Shown here piece after piece: positions 45,740-54,463 of a stretch of DNA of 64,000 bases (positions are counted from its first letter, which is position 1; each line of letters starts with the position of its first letter). Below the pieces are notes generated by a model. That model was not told where the DNA came from. It did not search any database and saw only the letters and a list, made by a program, of their open reading frames with translations. The DNA is from CAVXNP01 sp963763305. GTDB lineage: Bacteria; Pseudomonadota; Gammaproteobacteria; Xanthomonadales; Rhodanobacteraceae. The position numbers were made by a program, and so were the translations under genes. The stretch spans positions 1,736,001-1,800,000 of the forward strand of contig CAVXNP010000001.1 in NCBI GenBank assembly GCA_963763305.1, in the 5' to 3' direction.

Positions 45740-46951
45740 ATGAGTCTTGCCCAGCGTCGCATCCTGCTTGGCGTGTCCGGCGGCATCGCCGCCTACAAAT
45801 GCTGCGATCTGGTGCGTCGCCTGCGCGACCAGGGTGCGTTGATCCGCGTGGTGATGACCGAGGCGGCAACCCGCTTTGTCGGACCGGCCACCTTTCAGGC
45901 GCTCTCCGGCGAGCCGGTGAGGGTGTCGCTGTGGGACGACTCGGCCGAGGCCGCGATGGGACACATCGAGCTGGCGCGCTGGGCCGAGCGGGTGCTGGTG
46001 GCCCCGGCCAGCGCCGACATCATCGCCCGGCTGGCGCATGGGCGCGCCGACGACTTGCTGTCCACCCTGTGCCTGGCCACGGCCGCGCCGCTGGCGATTG
46101 CCCCGGCCATGAACCAGCAGATGTGGGCGCATCCGTCGGTGCAGGCCAACCTGACCATCCTGCGCCAGCGTGGAGTCAGCGTGCTGGGGCCGGCCTCGGG
46201 TGAGCAGGCCTGCGGCGATGTGGGCAGTGGCCGCATGCTCGAGCCGCTGGCATTGCGCGACGCGCTGGCCGACTCGTTCGCTGGCGGCGCGCTGGCTGGA
46301 GTGAACGTCCTGGTCAGTGCCGGCCCGACCTACGAAGACATCGACCCGGTCCGGTTCATCGGCAACCGCAGCTCCGGGCGAATGGGTTTCGCGCTGGCCG
46401 ACGCGGCGGCCCGGGCCGGCGCCCGGGTGAACCTGGTGGCCGGTCCGGTCCATCTGGACACGCCGGCAGGCGTCGCCGCGCGGGTCGACGTACGCAGTGC
46501 ACAGCAGATGCGCGAGGCGGTACTGGAATTGGCGGCAGAGGCGGACATCTATGTCGGCGCCGCTGCGGTGGGCGACTACCGGCCGGCCCAGGTGGCTGGC
46601 CGCAAGATGAAAAAGCAGGCCGGCGAGGAGCTGGCGCTGCGGCTGGTCGAAAACCCGGACATTCTGGGCAGCCTCGCCGCGCAGGATGCGCACCCGTTCC
46701 TGGTAGGGTTCGCCGCCGAGACCCATGATGTGGCCAGCTACGCGCAGGACAAGCTGCGGCGCAAGGGCCTGGATCTGATCGCTGCCAACCGGGTCGGCGG
46801 GGGGATCGGCTTCGAGAGCGACGACAATGCGTTGAGCGTGTTCTGGAACGGCGGCTCGGTGGAGTTGCCGCAGGCTTCCAAGCGGGTTCTGGCCGAGCAA
46901 CTGGTCGCGCTGGTGGCCGAGCACTACAAGCAAAAGGCGGGTCGCGGATGA
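45740..46951 (+). CDS. coaBC: Bifunctional phosphopantothenoylcysteine decarboxylase/phosphopantothenate-cysteine ligase
   Basis: The protein has 403 residues. The CoaC flavoprotein half (1-190) has GVSGGIAAYKCCDLVRRL, the active-site His in MGHIELARWAERVLVAPASA and PAMNQQMWAHPSVQANL. The CoaB half (190-403) has SAGPTYEDIDPVRFIGNRSS and AAVGDYRPAQ...KMKK. It makes phosphopantetheine for CoA and for ACP loading. Its stop overlaps dut by four bases. Confidence 0.96.
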   Translation: MSLAQRRILLGVSGGIAAYKCCDLVRRLRDQGALIRVVMTEAATRFVGPATFQALSGEPVRVSLWDDSAEAAMGHIELARWAERVLVAPASADIIARLAHGRADDLLSTLCLATAAPLAIAPAMNQQMWAHPSVQANLTILRQRGVSVLGPASGEQACGDVGSGRMLEPLALRDALADSFAGGALAGVNVLVSAGPTYEDIDPVRFIGNRSSGRMGFALADAAARAGARVNLVAGPVHLDTPAGVAARVDVRSAQQMREAVLELAAEADIYVGAAAVGDYRPAQVAGRKMKKQAGEELALRLVENPDILGSLAAQDAHPFLVGFAAETHDVASYAQDKLRRKGLDLIAANRVGGGIGFESDDNALSVFWNGGSVELPQASKRVLAEQLVALVAEHYKQKAGRG

Positions 46952-47403
46952 TCGATGTCGAGTTGAAGATACTGGATCCCCGCGTGGGGGACAGCATTCC
47001 GCTGCCGGCGGCCGCCACCGCCGGCAGCGCCGGCATGGACCTGCGCGCTGCACTGGAGCAGCCGCTGACGCTGATGCCGGGTGAGAGCGCCCTGGTTCCC
47101 ACCGGCCTGGCGCTGCATATCGGCGATCCGGGCTGGTGCGCACTGATCGTGCCGCGCTCGGGACTGGGTCACAAGCACGGTCTGGTGACCGGTAATCTGG
47201 TCGGGGTGATCGATGCCGACTACCAGGGGCCGCTGATGATTTCATGCTGGAACCGCGGCAGCGCGCCCTACACCATCTCGGTGGGCGACCGGGTCGCCCA
47301 GTTGCTGCTGGTTCCGGTAGGCCGGGCGCGGCTGAACGTGGTCGGCGAGTTTGCTCCATCCCAGCGCGGCGAAGGCGGATTCGGCTCCACCGGCATCGGT
47401 TAG
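46948..47403 (+). CDS. dut: dUTP diphosphatase
   Basis: The protein has 151 residues with the five trimeric dUTPase motifs: AGSAGMDLRA, PRSGLGHKHG, GNLVGVIDADYQG, RVAQLLL and the C-terminal arm RGEGGFGSTG. It hydrolyses dUTP to dUMP. It is coupled to coaBC (ATGA overlap), as in many gammaproteobacteria. Confidence 0.96.
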   Translation: MIDVELKILDPRVGDSIPLPAAATAGSAGMDLRAALEQPLTLMPGESALVPTGLALHIGDPGWCALIVPRSGLGHKHGLVTGNLVGVIDADYQGPLMISCWNRGSAPYTISVGDRVAQLLLVPVGRARLNVVGEFAPSQRGEGGFGSTGIG

Positions 47404-47460
47404 CAAGGCGACGCAAGGGCAGGGTGACCGCGGCTTTTCAATGGACAAGGGCAGGCACAG

Positions 47461-49770
47461 ATGAAGATGGCTCCAGGGCGTTGGCCGGCAGACAAGTCCA
47501 TGTGGATCCACCTGCTGCTCCTGGTGGCCGGCGCATTGTTGCTGGCCGCGGGGGCATTCTTCGCCTGGCAGGCCTGGCTGATCCAGGGCCAGCGGGCCAA
47601 TGTCGAGCAGGTGCACGCGGCACAGCGCCAGGCGGTCCGGCTGATTGCCCGGGAGGTCGCGCGCGAGCGCGGGCAGATCGAGCAGGCGCTGGGTCGGTTC
47701 GACCCCGCGCTCGACGGCGGGACTCCGGATGCCATGCAGGCACGCCTGCGCCAGCTGTGGCCGCAGGCGACGGCGATCGAGGTCTACAGCGCCAGCCAGT
47801 ACGAAGTGCTGCATGCGGACTATCGCAGGTTCGGCTATGCCAAGGCGGCCCAACTGATGGCCGCCACCAGCTCGAACGACACGCCGACGGTGCAGATGGT
47901 CAACGACAAGGGCATCCGGCGTCTGAGTCTGGTGATCCCGTTGGGTGATCGTGCAGCACCGAGCGCCTGGGCCTGGGTGGAGTGGCCGCTGGCCTCCCTG
48001 CAGCGGCGCTTCGAGTCGCTGCCTACCGCCGGCGGGCGGCTGGACCTGGGCCAGGGCGACGATCGCGGGCAGACCCGTCTGTTGAGTCATGGCGCCGCCC
48101 CCGGCGAAACCGAAGACGACGGCATGCCGGTGCCAGGCACCAGTTTCAGCGTCGCCGTGGCGCTGCCCGATGCCTTCATCGTGCTGCCCCGCTCGGTGCC
48201 GCTGGCAGCATTGCTGGCGCTGTTCGGGCTGGGTGCCGGCAGCTATCTGCTCTGGCGCAACGGCCGTGACCGGGTGCCTCGTGAGACGGCGCCGGAGGAG
48301 CTGCTGGTGGGAGACGTGGTCAGGCCCCGGAGGGAGCCATCCAGTCCGGCCGCCAAGCCGCCGGCGCAGCCTCCATCGGCCCGACCGGACCAGATCGACC
48401 CGACCATTTTTCGCGCGTACGACATCCGCGGCGTGGTCGGCCAGTCGCTGGACCGGGATGCGGCGCAACTGATCGGCCAGGCGATCGGCACGCTCATGCG
48501 CGAAAAGGGCCTGCAGGAGATCGTGGTCGGGCGCGACGGGCGCGTGTCGGGGCCGGAGCTGTCCATGGCGCTGGCTGCGGGCCTGCGCGATGCCGGCATC
48601 GACGTGATCGACGTCGGCCCGGCGCCGACCCCGGCGATCTACTTCGCCGCGTTCCGCTTCAATACCGGCTGCGCGGTCTCGGTGACCGGCAGCCACAACC
48701 CGCCCGACTACAACGGCTTCAAGGTCGTCGTCGGCGGCGAGACGCTGTCCGAGGAAGCGATCGGGGACCTGTATCGGCGCATTGTCAGCGGCGAGCTGCA
48801 GACCGGCGGGCAAGGTGGTATCCGGCAGGTCGACGTGGTGCCGGACTACATCGAGCGGATCGTGTCCGACGTGCAGGCCGAGCGGCGGCTCAAGGTGGTG
48901 GTGGACTGCGGCAACGGGATCCCCGGCGCAGTCGCCCCGCAGGTACTCGAAGGCATCGGTTGCGAGGTGGTGCCGCTGTACTGCGACGTGGATGGGAGCT
49001 TTCCCAACCACCACCCGGATCCGTCCGATCCGAAGAACCTGGAAGACCTGATCCTTGCGGTCAAGCGCAGCGGCGCCGACCTCGGCGTGGCCTTCGACGG
49101 CGATGGCGATCGCCTGGGCGTGGTCAGCCAAGGCGGCGAGATCATCTACCCCGACCGCCTGCTGATGCTGTTCGCGCGCGACGTCCTGTCGCGCCAGCCC
49201 GGCGCCACCGTCATCTACGACGTCAAGTGCACCGGCCACCTGAAGGGCCAGGTGCTCGATGCCGGCGGCAGCCCGCTGATGTGGCGCACCGGTCATTCGC
49301 CGATCAAGGCGAAGATGCGCGAGACCGGCGCCGAACTGGCCGGCGAGATGAGCGGCCACTTCTTCTTCAAGGAGCGCTGGTACGGCTTCGACGACGGCAT
49401 CTATGCCGCCGCGCGCCTGCTCGAAATCATTGCCGGCGACCTGGAGGAACGCAGCCCAGAGGAGATCTTCGCCAGTTGCCCCAAGGGGGTCTCCACGCCG
49501 GAGCTGAAGATCGCCATGGCCGAGGGCGAGAACCACCGCTTTGTCGAGCGGTTCCGCGAGCAGGGCGGTTTCGGTGACGCCACCGTGGTCACCATCGACG
49601 GGGTGCGCGCGGACTGGCCCGATGGCTGGGGGCTGCTGCGTGCGTCCAACACCACGCCCGCGCTGGTGCTGCGCTTCGATGCGGACACGCCGCAGGCGCT
49701 CAGCCGCATCCAGCAGGTCTTCCGCGAACAGATCTTCCTGCTCGACAAGGATCTGAAGCTGCCGTTCTAG
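47461..49770 (+). CDS. algC: Phosphomannomutase/phosphoglucomutase with N-terminal membrane domain
   Basis: The protein has 769 residues. The C-terminal 460 are a full PMM/PGM: FRAYDIRGVVGQSLDRDAA, catalytic phosphoserine Ser411 in VTGSHNPPDYNG, metal loop FDGDGDRLG, sugar loop GEMSGHFFFKER and phosphate loop RASNTTPALVLRF. The first ~300 residues are a two-helix membrane module (helix 1 at about 14-40, helix 2 near 240-260) enclosing a periplasmic sensor-like region. A Pro-rich linker joins the parts. It feeds mannose-1-P and glucose-1-P into LPS and exopolysaccharide synthesis. Confidence 0.93.
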   Translation: MKMAPGRWPADKSMWIHLLLLVAGALLLAAGAFFAWQAWLIQGQRANVEQVHAAQRQAVRLIAREVARERGQIEQALGRFDPALDGGTPDAMQARLRQLWPQATAIEVYSASQYEVLHADYRRFGYAKAAQLMAATSSNDTPTVQMVNDKGIRRLSLVIPLGDRAAPSAWAWVEWPLASLQRRFESLPTAGGRLDLGQGDDRGQTRLLSHGAAPGETEDDGMPVPGTSFSVAVALPDAFIVLPRSVPLAALLALFGLGAGSYLLWRNGRDRVPRETAPEELLVGDVVRPRREPSSPAAKPPAQPPSARPDQIDPTIFRAYDIRGVVGQSLDRDAAQLIGQAIGTLMREKGLQEIVVGRDGRVSGPELSMALAAGLRDAGIDVIDVGPAPTPAIYFAAFRFNTGCAVSVTGSHNPPDYNGFKVVVGGETLSEEAIGDLYRRIVSGELQTGGQGGIRQVDVVPDYIERIVSDVQAERRLKVVVDCGNGIPGAVAPQVLEGIGCEVVPLYCDVDGSFPNHHPDPSDPKNLEDLILAVKRSGADLGVAFDGDGDRLGVVSQGGEIIYPDRLLMLFARDVLSRQPGATVIYDVKCTGHLKGQVLDAGGSPLMWRTGHSPIKAKMRETGAELAGEMSGHFFFKERWYGFDDGIYAAARLLEIIAGDLEERSPEEIFASCPKGVSTPELKIAMAEGENHRFVERFREQGGFGDATVVTIDGVRADWPDGWGLLRASNTTPALVLRFDADTPQALSRIQQVFREQIFLLDKDLKLPF

Positions 49771-49973
49771 CCGGGCTGGCCGACCGCGGGTGCGCACTGC
49801 GCGACCGTTGAGGCCGGGCAGCAGCCCGCGCGCAGGCGAGCCGGGTGAAGGGTGGCTTCGGGCAGGTGGGCGGGTCCCGATATCCCCCTGCAGCGCCCGT
49901 TCCCGGCGGCGCGGATGCGGCTGTCACGCCCGGCGCCTGGCCAGCTCCGGCCCACCGCGGCGAGCCGAGCGAC

Positions 49974-50603
49974 TCAGTCCCGGGTGGCTTTCAGCTCGCG
50001 GTAATGTTGCAGCAGCGCCGCCGCATGCTGCCGGGTCTCATCGAGCTTGGCGTGCTGGCGCTGCAGGCGGGCCCGCTGCTGGTTCACCACGTCGCGTTGC
50101 TTGGCGATGCTGTCGGTCAGGTACTTCGGTACCGGCTTCCGCGCCCGCTCCAGTTCGCCGGCGCGACCCAGCAGGTCGGTCAGCGCCTGCTGCTGGCTCT
50201 GCAGGTTGATTTCCGTGGTATGGATCTGCTGCTCCACGGTGTCGGTTTCCTGCTTCTGCATGGTGGTCAGGGCAAGCTCGTCCGGGTAGGCGCTCAACAG
50301 CTGCTCATCGTCATGCGCGCGCTTGTCGGCCTCATGCTTGATCGCGGCCTGTTCGGCAGCCGCCTGCTGGGCCGCCGCACGTTCCTCGGCTGTCAGCTGG
50401 CGGTCGACGTGACCCACGGTAAGACCGCGGTCATTGACCAGGTCGTAACCGAACTTCATCGCCTCGGCAGTCAGGCTGTCGCTGTAATGCGGCAGACCCT
50501 TGGCATCGTGCCAGCGATACCGGACGTGGCCGGTCTGCTGGGCGTGCGCAGCGATGCTGGCAACCAGCGTGGCGGCGATGAGCATGTAGAACGACTTGCG
50601 CAT
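49974..50603 (-). CDS. Secreted DUF4124-type protein with coiled coil
   Basis: The protein has 209 residues. A signal peptide MRKSFYMLIAATLVASIAAHA is followed by RYRWHDAKGLPHYSDSLTAE, the 'Y.W.D.~G..hysD..P' pattern of DUF4124. A long Gln/Ala/Glu-rich coiled coil takes up residues 70-205. The function is unknown; the location is periplasmic or outer-membrane associated. The 200 bases between it and algC hold no gene I can support. Confidence 0.75.
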   Translation of the reverse strand: MRKSFYMLIAATLVASIAAHAQQTGHVRYRWHDAKGLPHYSDSLTAEAMKFGYDLVNDRGLTVGHVDRQLTAEERAAAQQAAAEQAAIKHEADKRAHDDEQLLSAYPDELALTTMQKQETDTVEQQIHTTEINLQSQQQALTDLLGRAGELERARKPVPKYLTDSIAKQRDVVNQQRARLQRQHAKLDETRQHAAALLQHYRELKATRD

Positions 50604-50705
50604 GGATCCCCTCCTGTGAAGGCCAGTATATCCAGCCTCGGTTGCAGCGTCAGAATCGGAGGCGTCCAGGTCGCCACAGGCGCCTGACCGACGCAGGCGA
50701 CGCGC

Positions 50706-51347
50706 TCATACGCCGTATTGCGTGCGGTAGGCCTGGAGGCGCTGGAATTCGGTCTGCAGTTCCGGCCGCTCGCCAGCGTACGCGAGAAGGTCCGCCAGGT
50801 TGGTGATGGCGATCACCGGAATGCCGTGATCGGCAGCCACTTCCTGGGCCGCCGACAGTGCGCCCTGGCCGCGCTCCTGCCGGTCCAGCGCGATCAGCAC
50901 GCCGGCGGGGCTGGCGCCGCGCGCCTGGATCAGCGCCAGCGACTCGCGCACCGCGGTGCCGGCGGTCATCACGTCGTCGACGATCAGTACCCGACCACGC
51001 AGCGGCGCACCGACCAGCGAGCCGCCCTCGCCATGGCTCTTGGCTTCCTTCCGGTTGTACGCCCAGGGCAGGTCCCGCTGGTATTGCTCGGCCAGGGCGA
51101 TGGCGGTGGCCGCCGCCAGCGCGATGCCCTTGTAGGCCGGACCGAACAGCATGTCCACCGGCAGCGCGGCATCGACCAGGGCTGCGGCGTAGGCACGGCC
51201 GAGCTGGGCCAGCGCGGCGCCGGAGTCGATCCGCCCCATGTTGAAGAAGTACGGACTGTGCCGTCCGGACTTGAGGGTGAATTCACCGAAGCGCAGCACC
51301 TGGCGCTGCAGCGCCAGGTCGATGAAGTCGCGCTGGTAGTCGTGCAT
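50706..51347 (-). CDS. pyrE: Orotate phosphoribosyltransferase
   Basis: The protein has 213 residues. The PRPP motif is RVLIVDDVMTAGTAVRES and the catalytic loop is YNRKEAKSHGEGG. N-terminal FGEFTLKSGRHSPYFFNMG is conserved in PyrE. It forms OMP from orotate and PRPP. It lies near coaBC-dut-algC as in pseudomonads, but here on the opposite strand and without argB. Confidence 0.96.
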   Translation of the reverse strand: MHDYQRDFIDLALQRQVLRFGEFTLKSGRHSPYFFNMGRIDSGAALAQLGRAYAAALVDAALPVDMLFGPAYKGIALAAATAIALAEQYQRDLPWAYNRKEAKSHGEGGSLVGAPLRGRVLIVDDVMTAGTAVRESLALIQARGASPAGVLIALDRQERGQGALSAAQEVAADHGIPVIAITNLADLLAYAGERPELQTEFQRLQAYRTQYGV

Positions 51348-51368
51348 GGCTCTCTCGCGTGCAAGTGG

Positions 51369-51863
51369 TCAGGGGAGGGTGCGCAGCAGCAGGTGCAGCG
51401 GCCCGTGGCGGCCGCCATGATATCGCTCGCCGCTGTCGGCGAAGCCGGCGCGTGCGTACAGCGCGCGCGCGGCCAGGTTCTGCTCGTCTACCGCCAGTAC
51501 GAGCGACCGGGCCTGCGGGTGCCGTTCGGCAAGGCGCTCGAGCAGTACCTGCAGCGCTTGGGTGGCCAATCCCTTTCCTTGCCAGCGATCGTCGATGAAG
51601 AAGCCGCGCAGCCCCAGCGTCGGCCGATCGAAGTCGCGTCCCGCGACCACGCGCGGGACGGTCTCGATGCAGTAGAACCCGATCGGCCGGCCCTGTCGCA
51701 CGATCGCCATCGGCTCGCACCCGGGGCGGCTGGCCGCATCCGCCAGCAGGTCGCCGATACGGCCGACGAAGTGCCGCTGTGCCGGCGTGACCCGCAGGCC
51801 CAGCAAAGCCGCCTCCGGAACCAGGCTGGCGGGCACCACGCGCAGGGGGGACAACGCATTCAT
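51369..51863 (-). CDS. GNAT-family N-acetyltransferase
   Basis: The protein has 164 residues with ATG at 51863. Motif A is LRGFFIDDRWQGKGLATQAL (Q-x-K-G-x-A) and motif B is LAVDEQNLAARALYARAGF. The substrate is unknown; the sequence resembles RimI/SAT-like amino-compound acetyltransferases. It is divergent from xthA with 36 bases between the start codons and lies just upstream of pyrE on the same strand. Confidence 0.85.
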   Translation of the reverse strand: MNALSPLRVVPASLVPEAALLGLRVTPAQRHFVGRIGDLLADAASRPGCEPMAIVRQGRPIGFYCIETVPRVVAGRDFDRPTLGLRGFFIDDRWQGKGLATQALQVLLERLAERHPQARSLVLAVDEQNLAARALYARAGFADSGERYHGGRHGPLHLLLRTLP

Positions 51864-51899
51864 GGTTGCTATGATGAACCCTTGTATTGAGGAGCACGC

Positions 51900-52667
51900 A
51901 TGCGCATCACCAGCCTGAACGCCAACGGCATCCGCTCGGCCGCCAGCAAGGGCGTGTTCGAGTGGCTGCGGCAGCACGATGCCGACGTGGTCTGCCTGCA
52001 GGAGACCAAGGCGCAGGAGGATCAGCTCAGCGACCCGATGTTCCGTCCGGACGGGCATCACTGCTTCTATCGCGATGCGACCAGCAAGAAGGGCTACAGC
52101 GGCGTGGCGATCTATGCGCGACGCGAGCCGGACGCGGTGCTTACCGAGCTGGGATGGGATGCGTTCGACAATGAGGGACGCTATATCGAGGCACGCTTCG
52201 GCAATCTCTCGGTGGTATCGCTGTACTTTCCCTCCGGCTCGTCCGGCGACGAACGCCAGCAATTCAAGTTCCAGGCGATGGAATGGATCACGCCGATCTT
52301 CGACCGCTGGCTGACCAGCGGTCGCGACTACGTCATCTGCGGCGACTGGAACATCGTGCACACCCGCAACGACATCAAGAACTGGGCCTCCAACCAGAAA
52401 AACTCCGGCTGCCTTCCGCGCGAGCGCGAATGGCTGGACCTGCTGTTCCATCAGCGCGGCTGGGTGGACTCTTTCCGCGCGATCAAGCCGGACGCGGTCG
52501 AATACACCTGGTGGTCCAACCGCGGCCAGGCGCGCGCCAACAATGTGGGATGGCGGATCGACTACCAGGTGGTCAGTCCGTCCCTGCGCGACCGGCTGAG
52601 GAGCTGCTCGATCTACCGCGACCAGCGCTTCTCCGACCACGCGCCATACACGGTCGACTACGAATGA
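51900..52667 (+). CDS. xthA: Exodeoxyribonuclease III
   Basis: The protein has 255 residues of the EEP nuclease fold: LNANGIRSA, CLQETKAQEDQL (metal Glu), GYSGVAIYARREP, ICGDWNIVHTRNDIKNW and the catalytic SDHAPYTVDY. It acts as an AP endonuclease and 3'-5' exonuclease in base excision repair. GAGGAG precedes the ATG. Its stop overlaps the start of ampG. Confidence 0.94.
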   Translation: MRITSLNANGIRSAASKGVFEWLRQHDADVVCLQETKAQEDQLSDPMFRPDGHHCFYRDATSKKGYSGVAIYARREPDAVLTELGWDAFDNEGRYIEARFGNLSVVSLYFPSGSSGDERQQFKFQAMEWITPIFDRWLTSGRDYVICGDWNIVHTRNDIKNWASNQKNSGCLPREREWLDLLFHQRGWVDSFRAIKPDAVEYTWWSNRGQARANNVGWRIDYQVVSPSLRDRLRSCSIYRDQRFSDHAPYTVDYE

Positions 52668-53968
52668 GCCAAAGCCGCCTGGTCCGTCTTCCCGCGGGTC
52701 TTCGTCCCTATCTGCAGCGAGAGCCGCTGGCGGCGCTGCTGCTGGGTATCTCGTCCGGCTTTCCGTACGCGATGATCGGCGCCACGCTGACCACGCGGCT
52801 GGCGCAGGATGGCATCGACAAGAAGTCGGTCACGGCGTTTTCGCTGGCGTTTCTGGCCTACAACCTGAAGTTTCTCTGGGCGCCGCTGGTCGATGGCTTC
52901 CATCTGCCCGTGCTCGGCCGGCTGGGCCAGCGCGTGTCGTGGCTACTCCTGGCCGGCGCCGCGGTGATGCTGACCGTTGCCGTTCTGGGGGTTCTGGATC
53001 CGCGCGCCGATCTGGCCCGCTTCGCCATGGCCGCCCTGGCCGTGGGTGTGGCCGGCGCCACTTTCGACATCGTGATCGACGCCTATCGCATCGAGCTGCT
53101 GAAGCCCGAACAGTTGGGTGTTGGCTCGGGCATGTCTCAGTATGGCTGGCGTATCGGCTCGGTAGCGGCCGGAGCGCTGGCGTTGTATGTGGCGGCAAGC
53201 GGGAACTGGTCGCGCGCCTACCTGTTGTGTTCCGGTTTCGCGCTGCCGGCGATGCTGACCGGTCTGTGGTTCGGCGAGCCGGCCCGGCATGTCGCGGTCG
53301 CCCCGCGCCGGGGCCTTCGCCAGGCCTGGCTGGCCTTCATCGGCCCGCTGCTCGAATTTCTGCGCCGCCGCGGCGCGCTGCTGGTGCTGCTGTTCGTGCT
53401 GCTGCACAAGATCGGCGACACGCTGGCCAACCTGACCTTGCGGCTGCTGCTGAACGATCTGGGGTTCAGCAACCAGGAAATCGCCACCTACGACGTCGGG
53501 CTGGGCTTCATCGCCTATCTGGTCGGTATTTTCATTGGTGGCGCGCTGTATGCGCAGTGGGGGATGAAGCGCTCGGTGCTGGTGGCGCTCGCGCTGATGG
53601 CGGTTTCCAACCTGAGCTTCGCCTGGCTGGCCGCCGCAGGGCACTCGTCAGGCCTGCTGGCCTTCACGATCGGCTTCGAAAACGTATCGAGCGGCATCGG
53701 CGGCGTGGTGGTGGTGGCTTACCTGTCGGCCCTGTGCAACCTCAGTTTCACCGCCACCCAGTTCGCCTTGCTGTCGGCGGCGGCAAGCGTGGTCGGGCGG
53801 GTGATCACCGGCACCACCGCGGGCGCGCTGATCGAGGCCATGGGCTATGTGCAGTTCTATCTGCTGACGACCCTGGTGGCGTTGCCCGGCCTGCTGCTGT
53901 ACTGGTTCATGCTGCGGGCGGGACTGGTCGACCGATCGCTCGGTGACGCCGGATCCACCGAGGCCTGA
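52664..53968 (+). CDS. ampG: AmpG-type muropeptide MFS transporter
   Basis: The protein has 434 residues and about 12 membrane helices. AmpG-family blocks are visible: LGISSGFPYAMIGATLTTRL, LKFLWAPLVDGF, ATFDIVIDAYRIELL, GVGSGMSQYGWRIGSV, and VVVVAYLSALCNLSFTATQF in the second half. It imports anhydro-muropeptides for recycling and so affects AmpC induction. anmK and a peptidoglycan endopeptidase follow within 3 kb. Confidence 0.9.
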   Translation: MSQSRLVRLPAGLRPYLQREPLAALLLGISSGFPYAMIGATLTTRLAQDGIDKKSVTAFSLAFLAYNLKFLWAPLVDGFHLPVLGRLGQRVSWLLLAGAAVMLTVAVLGVLDPRADLARFAMAALAVGVAGATFDIVIDAYRIELLKPEQLGVGSGMSQYGWRIGSVAAGALALYVAASGNWSRAYLLCSGFALPAMLTGLWFGEPARHVAVAPRRGLRQAWLAFIGPLLEFLRRRGALLVLLFVLLHKIGDTLANLTLRLLLNDLGFSNQEIATYDVGLGFIAYLVGIFIGGALYAQWGMKRSVLVALALMAVSNLSFAWLAAAGHSSGLLAFTIGFENVSSGIGGVVVVAYLSALCNLSFTATQFALLSAAASVVGRVITGTTAGALIEAMGYVQFYLLTTLVALPGLLLYWFMLRAGLVDRSLGDAGSTEA

Positions 53969-54084
53969 TCTGTCCCGGCGCCAACGGAAAGCGGTGTGGT
54001 CAACCAAGTCGGCGCGCCCGGCAACCGCAACCGGGGTTCTGTGAGACCATCGGCTGGCAGGGGCTTGGTCACGGGGAGAGGAGC

Positions 54085-54366
54085 GTGTCTGACTTTGTCA
54101 TCCATCAGGTCGACAACCAGACGGTGGAGCGCATCAAGGCGCTGGCCGGGCACCGCCGATGGTCAGTCAACGACGTGGCGTTGCACGCGTTGCGGCAGGG
54201 CCTGGGCTTGAGCGCCGCCGGGCAGATATTCACCGCCAGCATGCTCGACCCGGGCGAACTGGTGCTGGCCGGACACTGGGAGGCCAGCGAAAAGGCCGCG
54301 TTCCAGGAAGCGCTGCAGGCGTTGGCGGTCACCCGGCCAGCCAGCAGGCTGGCTGCCCCACGCTAG
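54085..54366 (+). CDS. Small RHH-like hypothetical protein (93 aa)
   Basis: The start is GTG 54085 with GGGGAGAGGA just upstream. The N-terminal half, ERIKALAGHRRWSVNDVALH followed by ALRQGLGL, looks like a ribbon-helix-helix (FitA/Arc-like) DNA-binding module. The C-terminal half EASEKAAFQEALQAL is helical. No toxin gene follows, so it may be a free-standing regulator. Confidence 0.6.
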   Translation: MSDFVIHQVDNQTVERIKALAGHRRWSVNDVALHALRQGLGLSAAGQIFTASMLDPGELVLAGHWEASEKAAFQEALQALAVTRPASRLAAPR

Positions 54367-54463
54367 CGTCCTGCATTATTCATGGCGGTACATCGGGGTG
54401 CCCGGAGCGCTGGCGCACCCGCAGTGCTGCGGGTGATGCCGGCGACCATCGCGCGGCGATCGG

